From assembly GCF_900156315.1 (NCBI RefSeq), contig NZ_FTNI01000017.1, positions 124,001-188,000 of the forward strand: 64,000 nt of DNA, given 5' to 3'. Below are positions 24,714-32,888 of the stretch, in pieces. The translations under genes were made by a program, and so were the position numbers. This DNA is from Microbispora rosea. Lineage in GTDB: Bacteria; Actinomycetota; Actinomycetes; Streptosporangiales; Streptosporangiaceae. How positions within the stretch are numbered: position 1 is the stretch's first letter; each line of letters starts with the position of its first letter. Under the pieces are notes generated by a model that had not been told where the DNA came from, made no database searches, and saw only the letters and a program-made list of their open reading frames with translations.

Positions 24714-25745
24714 TCAGGTGAGCTGGACCAGCACCGAGCCGACGATAAGCAGGGCGAGACCGGACAGGCGGGGCGCCGTGAGCGGGCGCCGGGGCAGCCG
24801 CAGGAATCCGTAGTTGTCGATCACGGCCGAGGCGACCTGCTGGCCGGTCACGGTCAGCGCCACGGTGGTGGCGGCGCCGATCGTGGGGATGAGCGTGAAG
24901 GTCGCGGTGACGTACGCCGCGGCGCAGGCGCCGCCGAGCCAGCCCCACCAGGGCATCGTGCGCAGCCCGCCGAGCTGCGGCCGGGGGGTGCGCCGCGTCG
25001 CCAGCAGGACGAGCAGCACCACGGCGATGGTGATCGTGGCCACGATGAAGCTGATCATCGCGGTGGTCACCGGCTCGTGGATGTCCTTGCGCAGCTCGGC
25101 GTTGACCGCTCCCTGCACCGGCAGGACCGCACCGGCCACGATGCCCAGCAGGATCCAGCCGCTCTGGCCGAGGCCACGGGTCCGGGGTGCGGCCGCCGTC
25201 GCCGTCGCGGCCGGTGCGGTGGCGGTGGCCGTCCCGCCGCGGACGGGAGCGCCGGCCCCGCCGCCGGGCGCCGGTCCCGCCGCGGGCGGCGTCTGCGCCG
25301 GGCGCTGTCCCCGGATGATGACCGTGATGCCGGCGAGGACCGCGAGCGCGCCGAGCGCGATGCCGACGCTGAGCGGCTTGCGCGTGATGCCGAACAGGCC
25401 GAACAGGTCGAGCCCCAGCGACGCGAACATCTGGCCGGTCACGAACAGGCCCGCCGCGGCCAGCGCGCCGAGGCGGGGGAAGAGCAGGATCCCGCTGGTG
25501 ATGTAGAGCGGGCTGGCCAGGCCTCCGAGCAGGTGCCAGAAGGGCACGCCGGGCGCGAGACGGACCGCGCCGATGGCTCCGACGGCGGCCGCGAGGAGCG
25601 CCAGCAGGGCCGTCGCCACGCCCAGTTGCAGGGTCGAGGCGCCGTACGGCGTCCCCACGGCCTTGTTGAGCTGGAGATTCACCGAGGCTTGCACTGCCAG
25701 TAAGCAGCCGACCAGCAGCGCCGAGGCGAGGAACAGGGCATGCAT
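24714..25745 (-). CDS. DMT-family exporter, fused double DUF606/YdcZ
   Basis: 343 residues with about ten membrane helices in two similar halves. Each half has the DUF606 pattern: LLAVQASVNLQLNKAVGTPYGASTLQ and, after a Pro/Ala/Gly-rich linker, VLPVQGAVNAELRKDIHEPVTTAMI; VTGQMFASLGLDLFGLFG and VTGQQVASAVIDNYGFL repeat the second motif. Such proteins are small-molecule exporters of the drug/metabolite superfamily. It is first in its operon, with RBS AGAGGG before ATG 25745, and its promoter is overlapped by TetR operators. Confidence 0.87.
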   Translation of the reverse strand: MHALFLASALLVGCLLAVQASVNLQLNKAVGTPYGASTLQLGVATALLALLAAAVGAIGAVRLAPGVPFWHLLGGLASPLYITSGILLFPRLGALAAAGLFVTGQMFASLGLDLFGLFGITRKPLSVGIALGALAVLAGITVIIRGQRPAQTPPAAGPAPGGGAGAPVRGGTATATAPAATATAAAPRTRGLGQSGWILLGIVAGAVLPVQGAVNAELRKDIHEPVTTAMISFIVATITIAVVLLVLLATRRTPRPQLGGLRTMPWWGWLGGACAAAYVTATFTLIPTIGAATTVALTVTGQQVASAVIDNYGFLRLPRRPLTAPRLSGLALLIVGSVLVQLT

Positions 25746-25793
25746 CGCGATCCCTCTTCTAGAGAACCGGATTTCCGAGCAGCCGGATGAGAA

Positions 25794-25843
25794 CCGGACA
25801 TGGTGTCCGGATGAGCGTAAGACAAAGTGGACGCGATGTCCAC
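25794..25843. promoter_or_regulatory. Twin TetR operators over the DMT-operon promoter
   Basis: CCGGAC-ATGGT-GTCCGG (25794-25810) and GTGGAC-GCGAT-GTCCAC (25827-25843) share GGAC-N5-GTCC, with centres 33 bp apart. On the minus strand TGGACA (25842-25837) and TACGCT (25819-25814) form a -35/-10 pair with 17-bp spacing. The -35 lies inside the second operator and the start point falls in the first, so bound TetR would block the exporter operon. Confidence 0.8.
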
Positions 25844-25873
25844 ATAGTTCGACCGGGGGGCTACCATGGCGTC

Positions 25874-26575
25874 ATGAACAACGGGTTTATGGATCCCGGC
25901 GGGAACCGGAGGAACGGCCGCGTTCCGTCGGAGGGGACCATGCCTGCCCGCGCCGGCCGGGAACTGCCCGTGCTCGACCTCGAACCGGGCCGCCCGGCGC
26001 CTGTGCGAGAACGGGCGGACGCCGCGCGCAACCGCATGCGCGTGCTCAAGGCGGCCGAACAGCTCTTCGCGACCAGGGACGCGCGGCACGTCACCATGGA
26101 CGAGATCGCCAAGGCCGCGGGGGTGGGGCGGGCCACGCTCTACCGGCGCTATCCGGACCCCGCCTCGATCGCGACGGCACTCCTGGACGAGCACGAGCGG
26201 CAGGTGCAGGGACACATCCTGAACGGCCCGCCGCCGCTCGGCCCGGGGGCCTCACCGGCAGATCGGCTCGCCGCGTTCTACATCGCCATGACCGATCTGC
26301 TGGAGCGTCACCTGCACCTCGTGCTGGGGGCCGAGACGGGGAGCGCGCGGTTCGGCACCGGCGCCTACCGCTTCTGGCGCGCGCACGTGCGCATGCTGCT
26401 GACCGAGGCGCGAGTGCCGGATCCCGAGGGGAAGGCGGACGCCGTGCTGGCGCCGCTCGCGCCCGAGGTCTACCAGTTCCAGCGGCACACCCTGGGCCTG
26501 TCGCAGGCCCGCGTCACCGAGGGGCTGGTGTGGAGCGCTCGCCGCCTGGGGGGAGGCGATGCGCCGGAACCCTGA
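25874..26575 (+). CDS. TetR-family regulator of the exporter operon
   Basis: 233 residues. After a Pro/Arg-rich N-terminal extension the helix-turn-helix reads RVLKAAEQLFATRDARHVTMDEIAKAAGVGRATLYRRYPDPASI. The ligand domain has ERHLHLVLGAETGSARFGTGAYRFWRAHV. It is divergent from the DMT-MBL-DsbA operon, and the shared region contains twin GGAC-N5-GTCC operators. ATG 25874 is six bases after TACCAT (25862-25867), so its mRNA may be leaderless. It may sense the product of the neighbouring pathway. Confidence 0.88.
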   Translation: MNNGFMDPGGNRRNGRVPSEGTMPARAGRELPVLDLEPGRPAPVRERADAARNRMRVLKAAEQLFATRDARHVTMDEIAKAAGVGRATLYRRYPDPASIATALLDEHERQVQGHILNGPPPLGPGASPADRLAAFYIAMTDLLERHLHLVLGAETGSARFGTGAYRFWRAHVRMLLTEARVPDPEGKADAVLAPLAPEVYQFQRHTLGLSQARVTEGLVWSARRLGGGDAPEP

Positions 26576-26662
26576 CGAGCCGTGAGGACCGGCGGGGCAA
26601 GGACGGATGGCGGCGGCCAGGATCAGGCGCGGCCTGGCCGGTTCACCCGACGGCCTCCATGG

Positions 26663-27124
26663 TCAGGCCGTCGTCCGGACCGGGCCGGTCCACTTGAGCT
26701 CGGGCAGATTGACCACGATCGCCTCCTGCGTGCTGCGGGCGATGACCACGACGGCCTCCAGATCGGGGTCGGGGTTCTCCTCCCGGTGCGGCACGAACGG
26801 CGGCACGAAGACGTAGTCGCCCGGCTTGGTGTCGATGCGCACCTCGTGCGGCTCCTCGGCGTCCACGTCGAGGAACACGAACGACGGCGTGCCGCTGACC
26901 ACGTAGATCGCGGTCTCCGAGTCGCCGTGGTGGTGGTTGGCGGAGGCGGTCGCCGGAGCCACGTGGGTCTGGCCCATCCACAACCGGCTCGACCCCACGG
27001 ACCCGCCGCTGATGGCGGCCCGCCGGTGCATGCCGCCGGTCTGCGCGGTCTCCGAGGTCAGGCCGGCGGGCACCACGTGGTGCAGCCTGCGGTGGAACGG
27101 ATCCTCGGGTAGGACGATGCTCAC
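26663..27124 (-). CDS. Small cupin-domain protein
   Basis: 153 residues, single cupin barrel. Motif 1 is NHHHGDSETAIYVVSG (two or three His plus Glu) and motif 2 is PGDYVFVPPFVPHREEN, so a metal site is intact. GTG 27124 is chosen because AGGAGAG is just upstream; the longer frame upstream has no such site. Monocistronic, flanked by two TetR genes. Cupins of this size can be dioxygenases, isomerases or sugar-binding sensors, and the substrate cannot be told. Confidence 0.85.
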   Translation of the reverse strand: MSIVLPEDPFHRRLHHVVPAGLTSETAQTGGMHRRAAISGGSVGSSRLWMGQTHVAPATASANHHHGDSETAIYVVSGTPSFVFLDVDAEEPHEVRIDTKPGDYVFVPPFVPHREENPDPDLEAVVVIARSTQEAIVVNLPELKWTGPVRTTA

Positions 27125-27239
27125 CGGTCTCTCCTGACTCTCACGACGGCCCGGCCGGGGTCGCGTCTCTCCTGGTGATACCAGCCTGCCCGTTTCTTCC
27201 CGGGCGCCGCCGTCTTCCAAGTTTGTCCCAGGGCCCGCG

Positions 27240-27932
27240 TCACCGAGGCGCCGCTGTGGGGCGCTCGCCGGAGTGCGGGAGGCCCGGCGTCTCCGGCTCG
27301 GGCCGGGGGCAGTAGCCGCCGATCCCGTGCTCCAGCAGGTCGAAGGCGCGCTCGGCGTGCTTTCTGATGTCCGTCCTGATCAGCGCCGCGGGCTCACCGG
27401 CCATCTGCCGCATCGCGAAATGGCGGATCAGCGCGCGGACGACGGCGCAGATCTGCGCCGACACCAGCCGGGGGGTCAGGTCGTCGGGGTCGGCGTCGGT
27501 CTCGTCGGCGAGCGTCCGGGCCAGCCGCTCCTCGCGGTGGACGTCGAGCATGCGCACCCGTGACTGCAGCGCCGGGCTCTCCCTGACCCGCTGCGCGAAC
27601 ACGTCGGCGCCCTCGCTCATCCCGTAACGCCAGTCACCGGCGTCGAGTGCCTCGAAGAAGTCGCGCCGCACCGCCTCGGCCGCCGTCTCGCCCGCGCGGC
27701 GCTCGCGTACGGCCCGGGCCAGCAGATCCTCGGTCTCCTCGCTGCGGTCGAGGAACATGTCCTCTTTTGTCCGGAAGTAGTTGAACACCGTGTTGACCGA
27801 CACGTCGGCCGCTCTGGCCACCTCGGCCACCGTGACGTTGTCGAACCCCCGTTGCAGGAACAGCCCCATCGCGATGTCGGCGATGCGCTGCCGGGTCTCC
27901 CGCTTCTTCCGCTCCCGCAGGCCCTCTTCCAC
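27240..27932 (-). CDS. TetR-family repressor of the DrrAB-like exporter
   Basis: 230 residues. ERKKRETRQRIADIAMGLFLQRGFDNVTVAEVARAADVSVNTVFNYFRTKEDMFLDR is the HTH, similar to many antibiotic-exporter repressors. The C-terminal half contains EGADVFAQRVRESPALQSRV. It is divergent from the ABC exporter, with a 22-bp palindrome in the 64-bp intergenic gap. GTG 27932 is preferred over ATG 27998, because the latter would overlap the operator and the exporter start. Confidence 0.85.
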   Translation of the reverse strand: MEEGLRERKKRETRQRIADIAMGLFLQRGFDNVTVAEVARAADVSVNTVFNYFRTKEDMFLDRSEETEDLLARAVRERRAGETAAEAVRRDFFEALDAGDWRYGMSEGADVFAQRVRESPALQSRVRMLDVHREERLARTLADETDADPDDLTPRLVSAQICAVVRALIRHFAMRQMAGEPAALIRTDIRKHAERAFDLLEHGIGGYCPRPEPETPGLPHSGERPTAAPR

Positions 27933-27964
27933 GCTCCGATTGTAAGGGCGAGCACAATCTTTAA

Positions 27965-27986
27965 GTGACTCCAAATTTGGTGTTAC
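27965..27986. promoter_or_regulatory. 22-bp TetR operator, GTnACnCCAAA dyad
   Basis: CCAAATTTGG (27971-27980) is a perfect core inside a GTnACn / nGTnAC dyad. It lies directly upstream of, and partly overlaps, a TACTCT -10 (27984-27989) that ends 7 nt before the exporter ATG. Confidence 0.75.
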
Positions 27987-27996
27987 TCTATCGGAC

Positions 27997-28740
27997 ATGA
28001 TTCACGCCAGAGGGCTCACCAAGACCTTCGGCCCGGTCGAGGCCGTCCGGGGGATCGATCTCGATGTCTCCCCGGGGGAGATCGTCGGCTTCCTCGGACC
28101 GAACGGCGCGGGCAAGACCACCACGCTGCGCATGCTCACCACGCTGCTGCGCCCCACGTCCGGCGCCGCCGCCGTCGCGGGCGCCGACCTGTTCGCCGAC
28201 CCCGCGGCCGTACGGCGCCGCATCGGCTACGTCGCCCAGGGCGGCGCGTTCGCGCCGTTCTCCCCGGTGGGGGAGGAGCTCGTGCTCCAGGCCCGCCTGT
28301 ACGGCCTGAACAGGGAGCAGGCCCGTGAACGGGTGGCCACCCTGCTCGCCGAGCTGGACCTGCCCGGGGTCGAGGACCGTACGACGGTCACGATGTCGGG
28401 CGGCCAGAAGCGCCGGCTGGACATCGCGATGGGCCTGCTCCACCGGCCCGAGCTGCTCTTCCTCGACGAGCCCACGACCGGGCTCGACCCGCAGAGCCGC
28501 GCCAACCTGTGGGACCACGTGCGCCGGCTGCGCGAACGGGACGGCCTGACCGTCTTCCTCACCACCCACTACCTGGAGGAGGCCGACGCGCTCTGCGACC
28601 GCGTCCTGATCATCGACCACGGCCGGATCGTCGCCGCGGGCACCCCGGACGAGCTGAAGACCGAGCACGGCGCGCGCACGCTCGACGACGTCTTCCTCGC
28701 CGTCACCGGCCGCGAGCTGCGCGAGGGGGCCGCCGCGTGA
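27997..28740 (+). CDS. Drug-exporter ABC ATPase, DrrA-like
   Basis: 247 residues. Walker A GPNGAGKTTTLRML, Q-loop GYVAQGGAFAPFSPV, signature MSGGQKRRLDIAMGL, Walker B ELLFLDEPTTGLDP and the switch FLTTHYLEEADALCD define the DrrA/CcmA-like ABC-2 group. The C-terminal ARTLDDVFLAVTGRELRE is typical of drug exporters. The ATG follows a TACTCT -10 by 7 nt and is probably leaderless. It is coupled by GTGA to the permease and controlled by the divergent TetR. Confidence 0.92.
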   Translation: MIHARGLTKTFGPVEAVRGIDLDVSPGEIVGFLGPNGAGKTTTLRMLTTLLRPTSGAAAVAGADLFADPAAVRRRIGYVAQGGAFAPFSPVGEELVLQARLYGLNREQARERVATLLAELDLPGVEDRTTVTMSGGQKRRLDIAMGLLHRPELLFLDEPTTGLDPQSRANLWDHVRRLRERDGLTVFLTTHYLEEADALCDRVLIIDHGRIVAAGTPDELKTEHGARTLDDVFLAVTGRELREGAAA

Positions 28741-29465
28741 CCGCCCTCGCCGCCCTGACCGGGCACTACCTGCGCGTCTCCTTCACCAACAAGTTCAGCC
28801 TGGTCTTCAGCGCCCTGCAGCCGTTCCTCTACCTCGTGCTGTTCGGCCCGCTGTTCGACCGGAGCGGCGTGGGCTCGTGGGCCGTCCTCGTGCCGGGACT
28901 GCTGGTGCAGCTCGGGCTGACGAGCGCGGGGATGGCGGGCTTCACCATCGTCTTCGACCAGCGGTTCGGCGTGCTCGAACGGCTGCGGGTCACGCCGGTG
29001 AGCCGGGTGACACTGCTGCTCGGCCGGGTGCTCAGGGACAGCGTCGTGCTGCTGGTCCAGGCGGTGGCGATCATCGTGGCCGGCTACGCGCTGGGCCTGC
29101 GGGCGCCGATCGCGGGAGTGCTGGGGGCGCTGCTGCTGACCACCGTGCTGTCGGTCGGCATGGCGTCGCTGTCGTACACGGCGGCGCTGACGCTGCGGCA
29201 GGAGCTGTTCGCGCCCGTGATGTCCACCCTGGTCGTCCCGCTGATGCTGCTGTCGGGCGCGCTGCTGCCGATGTCGCTCGCGCCCGCCTGGCTCGACGTG
29301 GTGTCGCGGCTCACGCCGTTCCGGTACGCGGTCGAGGGGCTGCGCGCGCTTTTCGCCGGTTCTTACGCGTCGTCGGCCCTGGTGTGGGGCGTAGTCGTGT
29401 CCCTGGCCTTCGCCGTCCTGGGCGTTACCTTGGGCACCAGGCGTTTCCAGAGGGAAAACGCCTGA
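28737..29465 (+). CDS. ABC-2 type exporter permease, DrrB-like
   Basis: 242 residues with six membrane helices. The ABC-2 pattern is visible: FLYLVLFGPLF, ERLRVTPVSRVTLLLGRVLRDS, SYTAALTLRQELFAPVMSTLVVPLMLLSGALLPMSLAP and VSRLTPFRYAVEGLRALF. It pairs with the ATPase upstream (GTG overlapping TGA) to form a homodimeric drug or lipid exporter. The substrate is unknown. Confidence 0.92.
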   Translation: MTALAALTGHYLRVSFTNKFSLVFSALQPFLYLVLFGPLFDRSGVGSWAVLVPGLLVQLGLTSAGMAGFTIVFDQRFGVLERLRVTPVSRVTLLLGRVLRDSVVLLVQAVAIIVAGYALGLRAPIAGVLGALLLTTVLSVGMASLSYTAALTLRQELFAPVMSTLVVPLMLLSGALLPMSLAPAWLDVVSRLTPFRYAVEGLRALFAGSYASSALVWGVVVSLAFAVLGVTLGTRRFQRENA

Positions 29466-29535
29466 TCAGGGGTAGGAAAAGGCATTCGAAGTTGATACCG
29501 GTTTGCGGGCGCCGCCGGGCACGGAGACGGTCACA

Positions 29536-30444
29536 ATGGGTGGCGTGGCGGACGTCAACTTCACCCTCGTCCAGCTGCGTTACTTCGTAACCGCGGCCGA
29601 GCTCGGCAGCATGACCGCGGCCAGCAGAGAACTCATGGTGGCGCAGTCGGCGATCTCGGCCGCCATCGCGCAGGTGGAGCGGGAGCTGGGGGTCCAGCTC
29701 CTGATCCGCCACCACGCCCGCGGTCTGTCGCTGACCCGCGCGGGCGAGCGCTTCCTCGTCGAGGCCAGGGAGTTCCTGTCCCACGCCGCGGCGCTCGCCC
29801 AGTCGGCGCGCGGCCTCGCGGGATCGCTGACCGGTGAGCTCGCCGTCGGCTGCCTGACCACGCTCGCGCCGTTCTACCTGTCCCGGCTGCTGCGCGAGTT
29901 CGCCGAGAAGTACCCCGGGGTGCGGGTCAGCGTCGCGGAGGGCGAGATCTCCGCCATGGAGTCGGCGCTGCTCGACGGGCGGTGCGAGGTCGCCCTCGTC
30001 TACGCCATCGATCTCGCCCTCGACCTCGACATCCGGACACTCACCCGGGCCAGGCCGTACGCGTTGCTGCCGCCGGAGCACCCCCTGGCCCGGGCGGAGA
30101 CGGTGTCGCTGACGGACCTGGCGGCCGAGCCGATGATCCTGCTGGACCTGCCGCGCAGCCGCGACTACTTCCGGGCCATCTACCCGACCGAGCCGCGCGT
30201 CCGGTTCCGCACGTCGAGCTACGAGACGGCCCGCTCGCTGGTGGCGGGCGGGCACGGCTACTCGATACTCAACCAGCGGGCCGACAACGACCAGACCTAC
30301 GACGGCGGCCGGGTCGCGTGCGTCCCGATCAGCGACGACGTGCCCGCGCTCGACGTCGTGCTCGCCTCGGTGCGCGGAGTGCGGCCCACCGCCCGGGCGG
30401 TCGCCTTCGCCGAGACCTGCCAGGCGTTCTTCTCCAGGAGATAG
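29536..30444 (+). CDS. LysR-family regulator
   Basis: 302 residues. VNFTLVQLRYFVTAAELGSMTAASRELMVAQSAISAAIAQVERELGVQLLIRH is the LysR winged HTH. The substrate-binding domain begins with LTGELAVGCLTTLAPFYLSRLL and includes GRCEVALVYAIDL. It stands alone, 70 bp after the exporter genes on the same strand, and may act on a target elsewhere. It ends 1 bp before the stop of the convergent XRE gene. ATG 29536 lies at the end of CACAAT, so the leader may be very short. Confidence 0.9.
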   Translation: MGGVADVNFTLVQLRYFVTAAELGSMTAASRELMVAQSAISAAIAQVERELGVQLLIRHHARGLSLTRAGERFLVEAREFLSHAAALAQSARGLAGSLTGELAVGCLTTLAPFYLSRLLREFAEKYPGVRVSVAEGEISAMESALLDGRCEVALVYAIDLALDLDIRTLTRARPYALLPPEHPLARAETVSLTDLAAEPMILLDLPRSRDYFRAIYPTEPRVRFRTSSYETARSLVAGGHGYSILNQRADNDQTYDGGRVACVPISDDVPALDVVLASVRGVRPTARAVAFAETCQAFFSRR

Positions 30445-30445
30445 T

Positions 30446-31345
30446 TCACCCGTGGTCGGCGAGCAGCTCCTCCAGGAACGCGCTGGTCTGCGTGGCCGGC
30501 CGGGCGTCCACGCACAGCGCGTTCATCACCTGCGTGTACGCCTCGGTGTCCTCGGACTTGTCCAGGTAGAGGGCGCTGGTGAGCTGCTCCAGGTAGACGA
30601 CGTCGGGCAGTTCCGGCGCGTCGAAGCGCAGGATCGTGAAAGGCCCTCCGCACGCGGCGTGCCCGCCGTGGTCGAACGGCACGATCTGCAGCGTGATGTT
30701 GGGCTGCCTCGTCACCTCGATGAGGTGTTCCAGCTGGGCCCGCATCACCTTCCTGCCGCCGATCGGGCGGCGCAGCGCCCCCTCGTCCATCACGGCCCAC
30801 AGGGTCGCCGCCTCGGGCCCGGCCAGCCGCTCCTGCCGGCGCATCCGCAGGTCCACGCGCCGGTCGGCGTCGTCGGCGGACCGCCCCGTGTTGCTTCTCA
30901 GGACAAGGGCCCGCGCGTACTCCGGCGTCTGCAGCAGCGTGGGCACGAACTGCAGCTCGTAGCAGCGGATGACGGACGCCGCCTCCTCCAGCCCGACGTA
31001 GAACTCGAACCAGCCCGGCAGCACGTCGCTGTACTTGTGCCACCAGCCGGGGATGTTCGCCTGCCGCGCCAGGTCAAGTAGCACGGCCCGGTCGTCGGCG
31101 TCGGTGATGCCGTAGAGGGTGAGCAGGTCGGCGACGTCCCGCTCCTTGAAGCCGACCCGGCCGAGCTCGAGCCTGCTGATCTTGGCGTGCGACCCGCGGA
31201 TGGCACGGGCCGCCTTTTCCGGCGTGATGCCGCTCTCCCGGCGCAGCCGCCTGAGCTGGGCCCCGAGCAGAAGCCGCAGGGCCGTCGGGCCGCCGCGGGC
31301 GGTCCCGGCCAGTGCGGGGGCGGTGCTGCCCGCCTGTGCGTTCAC
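30446..31345 (-). CDS. XRE-type HTH protein with DUF5753 (Scr1) domain
   Basis: 299 residues. An N-terminal HTH, LLLGAQLRRLRRESGITPEKAARAIRGSHAKISRLELGRVG, is followed by a DUF5753 domain (ANIPGWWHKYSDVLPGWFEFYVGLEEAASVIRCYELQFVPTLLQTPEYARAL). Actinomycete genomes carry many such WhiJ-like regulators that act with a small DUF397 protein and an ATPase. Here the ATPase gene is divergent (31570), but no DUF397 gene is present. Likely role is in development or secondary metabolism, an inference from the family. Confidence 0.9.
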   Translation of the reverse strand: MNAQAGSTAPALAGTARGGPTALRLLLGAQLRRLRRESGITPEKAARAIRGSHAKISRLELGRVGFKERDVADLLTLYGITDADDRAVLLDLARQANIPGWWHKYSDVLPGWFEFYVGLEEAASVIRCYELQFVPTLLQTPEYARALVLRSNTGRSADDADRRVDLRMRRQERLAGPEAATLWAVMDEGALRRPIGGRKVMRAQLEHLIEVTRQPNITLQIVPFDHGGHAACGGPFTILRFDAPELPDVVYLEQLTSALYLDKSEDTEAYTQVMNALCVDARPATQTSAFLEELLADHG

Positions 31346-31569
31346 GATCGCTCCATCGGCGGCGCTCCCGGAAGAATTCCTGGTAAACCAAACGGGTTGA
31401 TCATCCTACCGGACCCGGGCCAGGCCGTCTTTTCTGGGAACTACCACGGAAGTCGGGGGACGCATGACATTTGCACGTGCACGCGTGCTTGCATCCGCAA
31501 GGCACAGGGCAAGATACACGACGGCAGGGAAATTCACATCATGTAATGCTGAGACCTGAGGGATCGGCG

Positions 31570-32064
31570 ATGACAGCAGACCTGGCGGGCCCGGGAGCCG
31601 CGACAGCGCCTCCGTGGTTGACCTCGATGTTCGAGCGGGACGACGTCGCCGGCTTGTCCCTGCCTCCTTCTGCGACGTGCACCTTTCACGGGCGCACCAC
31701 GTCTGCCGCCGCCGCACGTGATTTCACCGCCAGGACGTTGTGCGGCTGGGGTTTGGCCGGCCTCGTGCCGGACGCGCAGATCGTGGTGTCGGAGTTGGTG
31801 ACGAACGCGCTGCGGCACGCTCCCGGCGACCCCGCGGACGCCCCGCCGATCCGGCTGAGGCTGGTGAGGCACCGGTTTCATATCGGCTGCGGCGTGAGCG
31901 ACGCCAGTGCGCGGGTGCCCGCGGTCTCCCCCTGGAGCGACCTGTCGGAGTCGGGCCGGGGGCTGCATCTGGTCGAGGCGCTGACCGCGGCGTGGGGATG
32001 GATCCTCACCCGCGGCGGCGGCAAGGTGGTCTGGGCGCTCTTCGACGCCTCGCCCACCTCCTGA
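31570..32064 (+). CDS. Anti-sigma-like histidine-kinase ATPase (HATPase_c_2)
   Basis: 164 residues. The GHKL ATPase boxes are ARDFTARTLCGWGLAGLVPDAQIVVSELVTNALRHA (N box with Glu and Asn), VSDAS and SESGRGLHLVEALTAAWGW (G box). It belongs to the RsbW/SpoIIAB-like single-domain group common beside DUF5753 regulators. An N-terminal 45-residue extension lacks known motifs. ATG 31570 follows GAGGGA. It is divergent from the XRE gene across about 220 bp in which no further gene is seen. Confidence 0.88.
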   Translation: MTADLAGPGAATAPPWLTSMFERDDVAGLSLPPSATCTFHGRTTSAAAARDFTARTLCGWGLAGLVPDAQIVVSELVTNALRHAPGDPADAPPIRLRLVRHRFHIGCGVSDASARVPAVSPWSDLSESGRGLHLVEALTAAWGWILTRGGGKVVWALFDASPTS

Positions 32065-32089
32065 GCGACATCCGCCCCCGGAAACCGGC

Positions 32090-32126
32090 CGGGCCGCCGC
32101 CGGCACCGAATGCCGGCGGCGGCCCG
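32090..32126. terminator. Bidirectional terminator
   Basis: CGGGCCGCCGCCGGCA (32090-32105) pairs perfectly over 16 bp with TGCCGGCGGCGGCCCG (32111-32126) around a 5-nt loop. It separates convergent genes. Confidence 0.85.
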
Positions 32127-32177
32127 ACGGTCGCCACGGGTCCCCGCCGGCCTCGCCGGGCTTCGGGGACGGACAAG

Positions 32178-32888
32178 TCAGCCCTGCTCGGCCTCGCCGG
32201 TGACCTGCTCGGCGGCCTCCTCGGGCGACTGCTCCAGGTCCTGGTCGGCCTGGGCCTGTGCGGAGGCCTTGTCCAGCCGGACCCAGCTCGTGATGCTCTC
32301 GATCGCGAACAGCACGAGCAGGTACGCCGTGAGGACGGCCGCCACGGGGGTCAGCCATCCGGCGGCGGCGGCCACGCCCAGGACCAGCAGGCGGACCTCC
32401 CAGCCCAGACCGGCCTGGTAGAGCCAGGCGGGGGGCCAGATGCCCTGCCGGGTGCGGTAGACGGTGTCGTACGTGTGGTAGCCGATCGTGTAGAGCAGGA
32501 CGAACAGCAGCCACTTGGGCGTGTCCTCGGCCAGCCCGAGCACGATGATCGTCATGAACTCGGCCGCACGCAGCAGCGGGGGAGTGAGCCAGTCGAAACG
32601 GCCCAGGTGGTCGCGGCCGGCGGTGGGCAGGACCAGCACGAGCAGCACGGCGACGGGCACGATCAGGATCGGGCCGTCGGTGAGGGTGCCGGCGACGGTC
32701 AGCGCCACGATCGCGATCAGTGCCACCACGGTCGCGGGCACGGGCGGCAGCAGCCGGCCCAGGGAGCCCTTCAGCGCGGTGGCGAGCGGGCCGTCGTCGC
32801 GGTAGGCGAGCAGGCGCGCGGTCTGCACGCGGCGGCGCTCCTCGTCCGGGTCGGGAAGCGGCGTGGTGGCCTGCGGCTGAGTGATCAT
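32178..32888 (-). CDS. Membrane protein, DUF5941-like
   Basis: 236 residues with about six membrane helices (VPATVVALIAIVALTVAGTL; GPILIVPVAVLLVLVLP; EFMTIIVLGL; LLFVLLYTIGYHTYDTVY; LLVLGVAAAAGWLTPVAAVLTAYLLVLFAIES) and a charged acidic tail. It resembles the DUF5941 domain that in many actinobacteria is fused to the C terminus of the CDP-alcohol transferase encoded just upstream. Here it is a separate gene with ATGA overlap. It likely works with that enzyme in the membrane. Confidence 0.72.
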   Translation of the reverse strand: MITQPQATTPLPDPDEERRRVQTARLLAYRDDGPLATALKGSLGRLLPPVPATVVALIAIVALTVAGTLTDGPILIVPVAVLLVLVLPTAGRDHLGRFDWLTPPLLRAAEFMTIIVLGLAEDTPKWLLFVLLYTIGYHTYDTVYRTRQGIWPPAWLYQAGLGWEVRLLVLGVAAAAGWLTPVAAVLTAYLLVLFAIESITSWVRLDKASAQAQADQDLEQSPEEAAEQVTGEAEQG

